Source: DAOTVX01 sp034436015
Lineage (GTDB): Bacteria; Chloroflexota; Anaerolineae; Anaerolineales; Villigracilaceae
DNA length: 64,000 nucleotides
Assembly (NCBI GenBank): GCA_034436015.1
Contig: DAOTWG010000019.1
Coordinates: 62,001 to 126,000, forward strand
Reading direction: 5' to 3'
The notes under the pieces: model-generated
The model's input: only the letters and a program-made list of their open reading frames with translations
The model's database searches: none
Told to the model about the DNA's origin: nothing
Made by a program: the position numbers and the translations under genes
In this document: piece after piece, positions 62,311 to 64,000 of the stretch
How the letters are laid out: every line of letters begins with the position of its first letter
Numbering within the stretch: the first letter of the stretch is position 1

Positions 62311-63636
62311 TTATACCGGCCAATTCGACAGGTAGCCGCGTCCTTTTTGTTTTCCCAACACCTTGAAGAGCTGTTGCATCTGGCGAAATTGGTTGAGCAA
62401 TCGATTCACATCCTGAACCTGCGCGCCGGAACCGGCAGCGATCCGACGGCGCCGACTAGCGTTGAGAATTTCCGGATTGCGCCGCTCGGCAGGAGTCATG
62501 GACAAGAGGATCGCCTCGTTCCTCTTGAAGGTCTTTTCTGCCTCCTGCAGGTCTATTTGCCGGCTCGCCTGTGCAAGCGGACCAGGTAACATCTCCAGAA
62601 TCCTGGCAAAGGAACCCATCTTCTTGACCTGTCTCATTTGGGCGAGAAAATCTTCCAGCGTGAATTCGCCTTTCTTCAGACGTTCAGCGTCCTTCTCAGC
62701 CTGCTCACGCTCGAAAGCGGCCTCGGCTTTTGCTATCAGACCCAGGACGTCGCCCATGCCTAAGATGCGCCCTGCCAGGCGCTGCGGATGGAACGGCTCG
62801 AGCGCGTCGAGCTTTTCTCCCGTCCCCAGAAATTTGATGGGGATTCCGGTCACCGCGCGGATGGAAATCGCCGCGCCGCCGCGCGCGTCGCCGTCCATCT
62901 TACTCAGAATAAGGCCCGTCAGCGGAACAGTTGCATGGAAGCCCTCCGCGATCCGCAACGCCTCTTGGCCGGTCATAGCATCCACGACAAGCAACGTCTC
63001 TTGAGGCGGCGTTTTGCGCACAATAGCCCGCAACTCTTCCATCATCCCATCGTCCAATTGTGAGCGACCGGCGGTATCCACGACAAGGGCAGTATAGTTG
63101 CCCTCGCGCCCCCTTTCCCGCGCGTTCGCGACCACCTCTGGCGGCGAACAGCACGTCGCGACGTATACAGGAACGTTCAGCTGCCGGCCAAGCACCTGCA
63201 ACTGCCGGCCGGCAGCAGGCCGGTAAGGATCGGCAGCAACGAGCATCACGCGCTCTCCGCGCGCAGAGAGAGAATACGCCAGTTTCGCCGCCGTTGTCGT
63301 TTTCCCAGAGCCCTGCAACCCTACGAGCAGGATGACCCTGGGTTTTGGCCCGCTCAACTGAAGCGGCTCTGCTCGACCCAACGTGGCAATCAGTTCTTGA
63401 TGAACGATCTTGACGACCTGTTGACCGGGACTGATCGCCCTGGAGACCTCCTCGCCAATCGCCCGCTCGCGGACGCGCGCCAGAAAGTCTTTGACCACGT
63501 TGTAGTGCACATCGGCCTCCAGCAAGGCCAGACGCACCGCGCGCAAGGCCGAATCCACGTCACCGGCCGTTAGCTTGCCGCGTCGCCGCAACTGGTCGAA
63601 GATTTGATTCAGTCGCTCCGTCAGGCTCTCGAACAC
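62311..63636 (-). CDS. ffh: Signal recognition particle protein Ffh
   Basis: 441-residue SRP54 GTPase that targets nascent membrane proteins. Its NG domain has GLQGSGKTTTAAKLA, DTAGRSQLDDGMMEEL, and SKMDGDARGGAAISI. The Met-rich M domain has LAQMRQVKKMGSFARILEMLPG, MTPAERRNPEILNASRRRRIAAGSG and NQMQQLFK-like helices. The GTG at 63636 gives the family-typical start (M)FESLTERLNQIF, though no good ribosome site precedes it; an in-frame TTG at 63666 adds ten residues. First gene of the minus-strand run that continues with rpsP, khpA, rimM, dprA, manC and topA. Confidence 0.94.
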   Translation of the reverse strand: MFESLTERLNQIFDQLRRRGKLTAGDVDSALRAVRLALLEADVHYNVVKDFLARVRERAIGEEVSRAISPGQQVVKIVHQELIATLGRAEPLQLSGPKPRVILLVGLQGSGKTTTAAKLAYSLSARGERVMLVAADPYRPAAGRQLQVLGRQLNVPVYVATCCSPPEVVANARERGREGNYTALVVDTAGRSQLDDGMMEELRAIVRKTPPQETLLVVDAMTGQEALRIAEGFHATVPLTGLILSKMDGDARGGAAISIRAVTGIPIKFLGTGEKLDALEPFHPQRLAGRILGMGDVLGLIAKAEAAFEREQAEKDAERLKKGEFTLEDFLAQMRQVKKMGSFARILEMLPGPLAQASRQIDLQEAEKTFKRNEAILLSMTPAERRNPEILNASRRRRIAAGSGAQVQDVNRLLNQFRQMQQLFKVLGKQKGRGYLSNWPV

Positions 63637-63913
63637 AGGAGGTGATTTTAGTCGGAAACGTGCCAATCGGCAAGGGAATTCCCCCGAACGTGTTCACGCA
63701 AAAGTTGTAGGACAACTCCTACAGTGCCCTATGTCGCGCCACGGCGTTTGCGCTTGGCGCCACGATCGGCACGGTTAGGAGAGACTCCCTGCTTGGTCGG
63801 GCGGCGGAACACGTCGGCTTTGTTCGCAGGATATGAACTTACCAAGGCTTATGCAGAACTTCTCAGGTGTTTTATATTTTATAATTGACAGAGAACTGCC
63901 CGAGGCAAATCTT

Positions 63914-64000
63914 GTGGACGAACGCGAACTGACCCCCAAATTACTCGAAGAAGTCTTCAAAGCCCTGGGCTGGGCAGCCGGTCACCCGCTGCGCGCGCCG
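63914..64000 (+). CDS. Start of an unidentified gene (cut by window edge)
   Basis: Twenty-nine codons from a GTG at 63914 (GAGG 8 bases upstream): VDERELTPKLLEEVFKALGW, then AAGHPLRAP. Too short to identify. The 250 bases between it and ffh hold no gene; a small hairpin TGTAGGA-CAAC-TCCTACA is at about 63,709. Confidence 0.5.
   Translation, partial: MDERELTPKLLEEVFKALGWAAGHPLRAP

Noticed and set aside
1..64000. CRISPR arrays, rRNA genes, prophage or integrative-element genes.
   Set aside because: No regularly spaced repeats, rRNA signatures, integrases, transposases or phage structural genes were seen on reading both strands.

Overview
The window reads as a chromosome segment of a moderately G+C-rich bacterium of the phylum Chloroflexota (Anaerolineae or a relative). 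This is inferred from lineage-flavoured protein architectures rather than a marker gene: topoisomerase I with an extra N-terminal zinc-ribbon (DUF5679-like), an R3H/AAA ATPase of the Ycf45 type, a very long PAS/GAF/HD-GYP sensor, a small membrane protein with a DPGSGS motif next to a NoeA-like methyltransferase, T-box leaders, and a GH94 phosphorylase beside a PA14-containing GH3 enzyme.

Layout. 1-6.5 kb (minus): ABC permease running off the left edge, its membrane-fusion lipoprotein, and a GH94 cellobiose phosphorylase. 6.7-12.8 kb (plus): one 2033-residue sensor ending in an HD-GYP domain. 13.2-18.5 kb (plus): dihydrolipoyl dehydrogenase, MurE-type ligase, and a polytopic membrane protein split by a frameshift. 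18.5-21.0 kb: a decaying three-gene minus-strand operon (metalloprotease, lipoprotein, membrane protein) bounded by two copies of a ~124-bp inverted repeat. 21.0-27.6 kb: T-box-controlled thrS, pncC, a frameshifted DUF4190-like gene, tRNA-Leu, tig, clpP and a HAD phosphatase. 27.6-34.7 kb: GH3 beta-glucosidase, Bcp peroxiredoxin, a pseudogene copy of the neighbouring membrane protein, tRNA-Ser, tRNA-Lys and an L,D-transpeptidase. 35.0-42.2 kb: a complete tryptophan operon behind a Trp T-box, in which TrpE, TrpG and TrpD are one 1059-residue ORF. 42.2-49.5 kb (minus): family 2 glycosyltransferase, a broken AI-2E-family transporter, R3H-AAA ATPase, MEMO-family protein, DUF1015 protein and SerA. 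49.8-53.5 kb (plus): small membrane protein, tRNA-Asp, MFS transporter, DUF2344 protein and DegV. 53.7-63.7 kb (minus): two membrane proteins, a methyltransferase, topA, manC, dprA, rimM, khpA, rpsP and ffh in a mostly tightly packed run. A plus-strand gene begins at the right edge.

How it fits together. Cellobiose or beta-glucosides can be split inside the cell by phosphorolysis (GH94) or hydrolysis (GH3). Amino-acid supply genes (thrS, trp) are controlled by tRNA charging through T-boxes. The two most notable features are the TrpEGD triple fusion with a strong internal ribosome-binding site before the TrpD part, and the concentration of broken genes (17.7, 19.4, 20.0-20.8, 24.0, 31.0 and 43.3-43.8 kb). 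Several lesions amount to one missing T in a short T run, so sequencing error must be separated from true gene decay. No CRISPR array, prophage, transposase or integrase was found.
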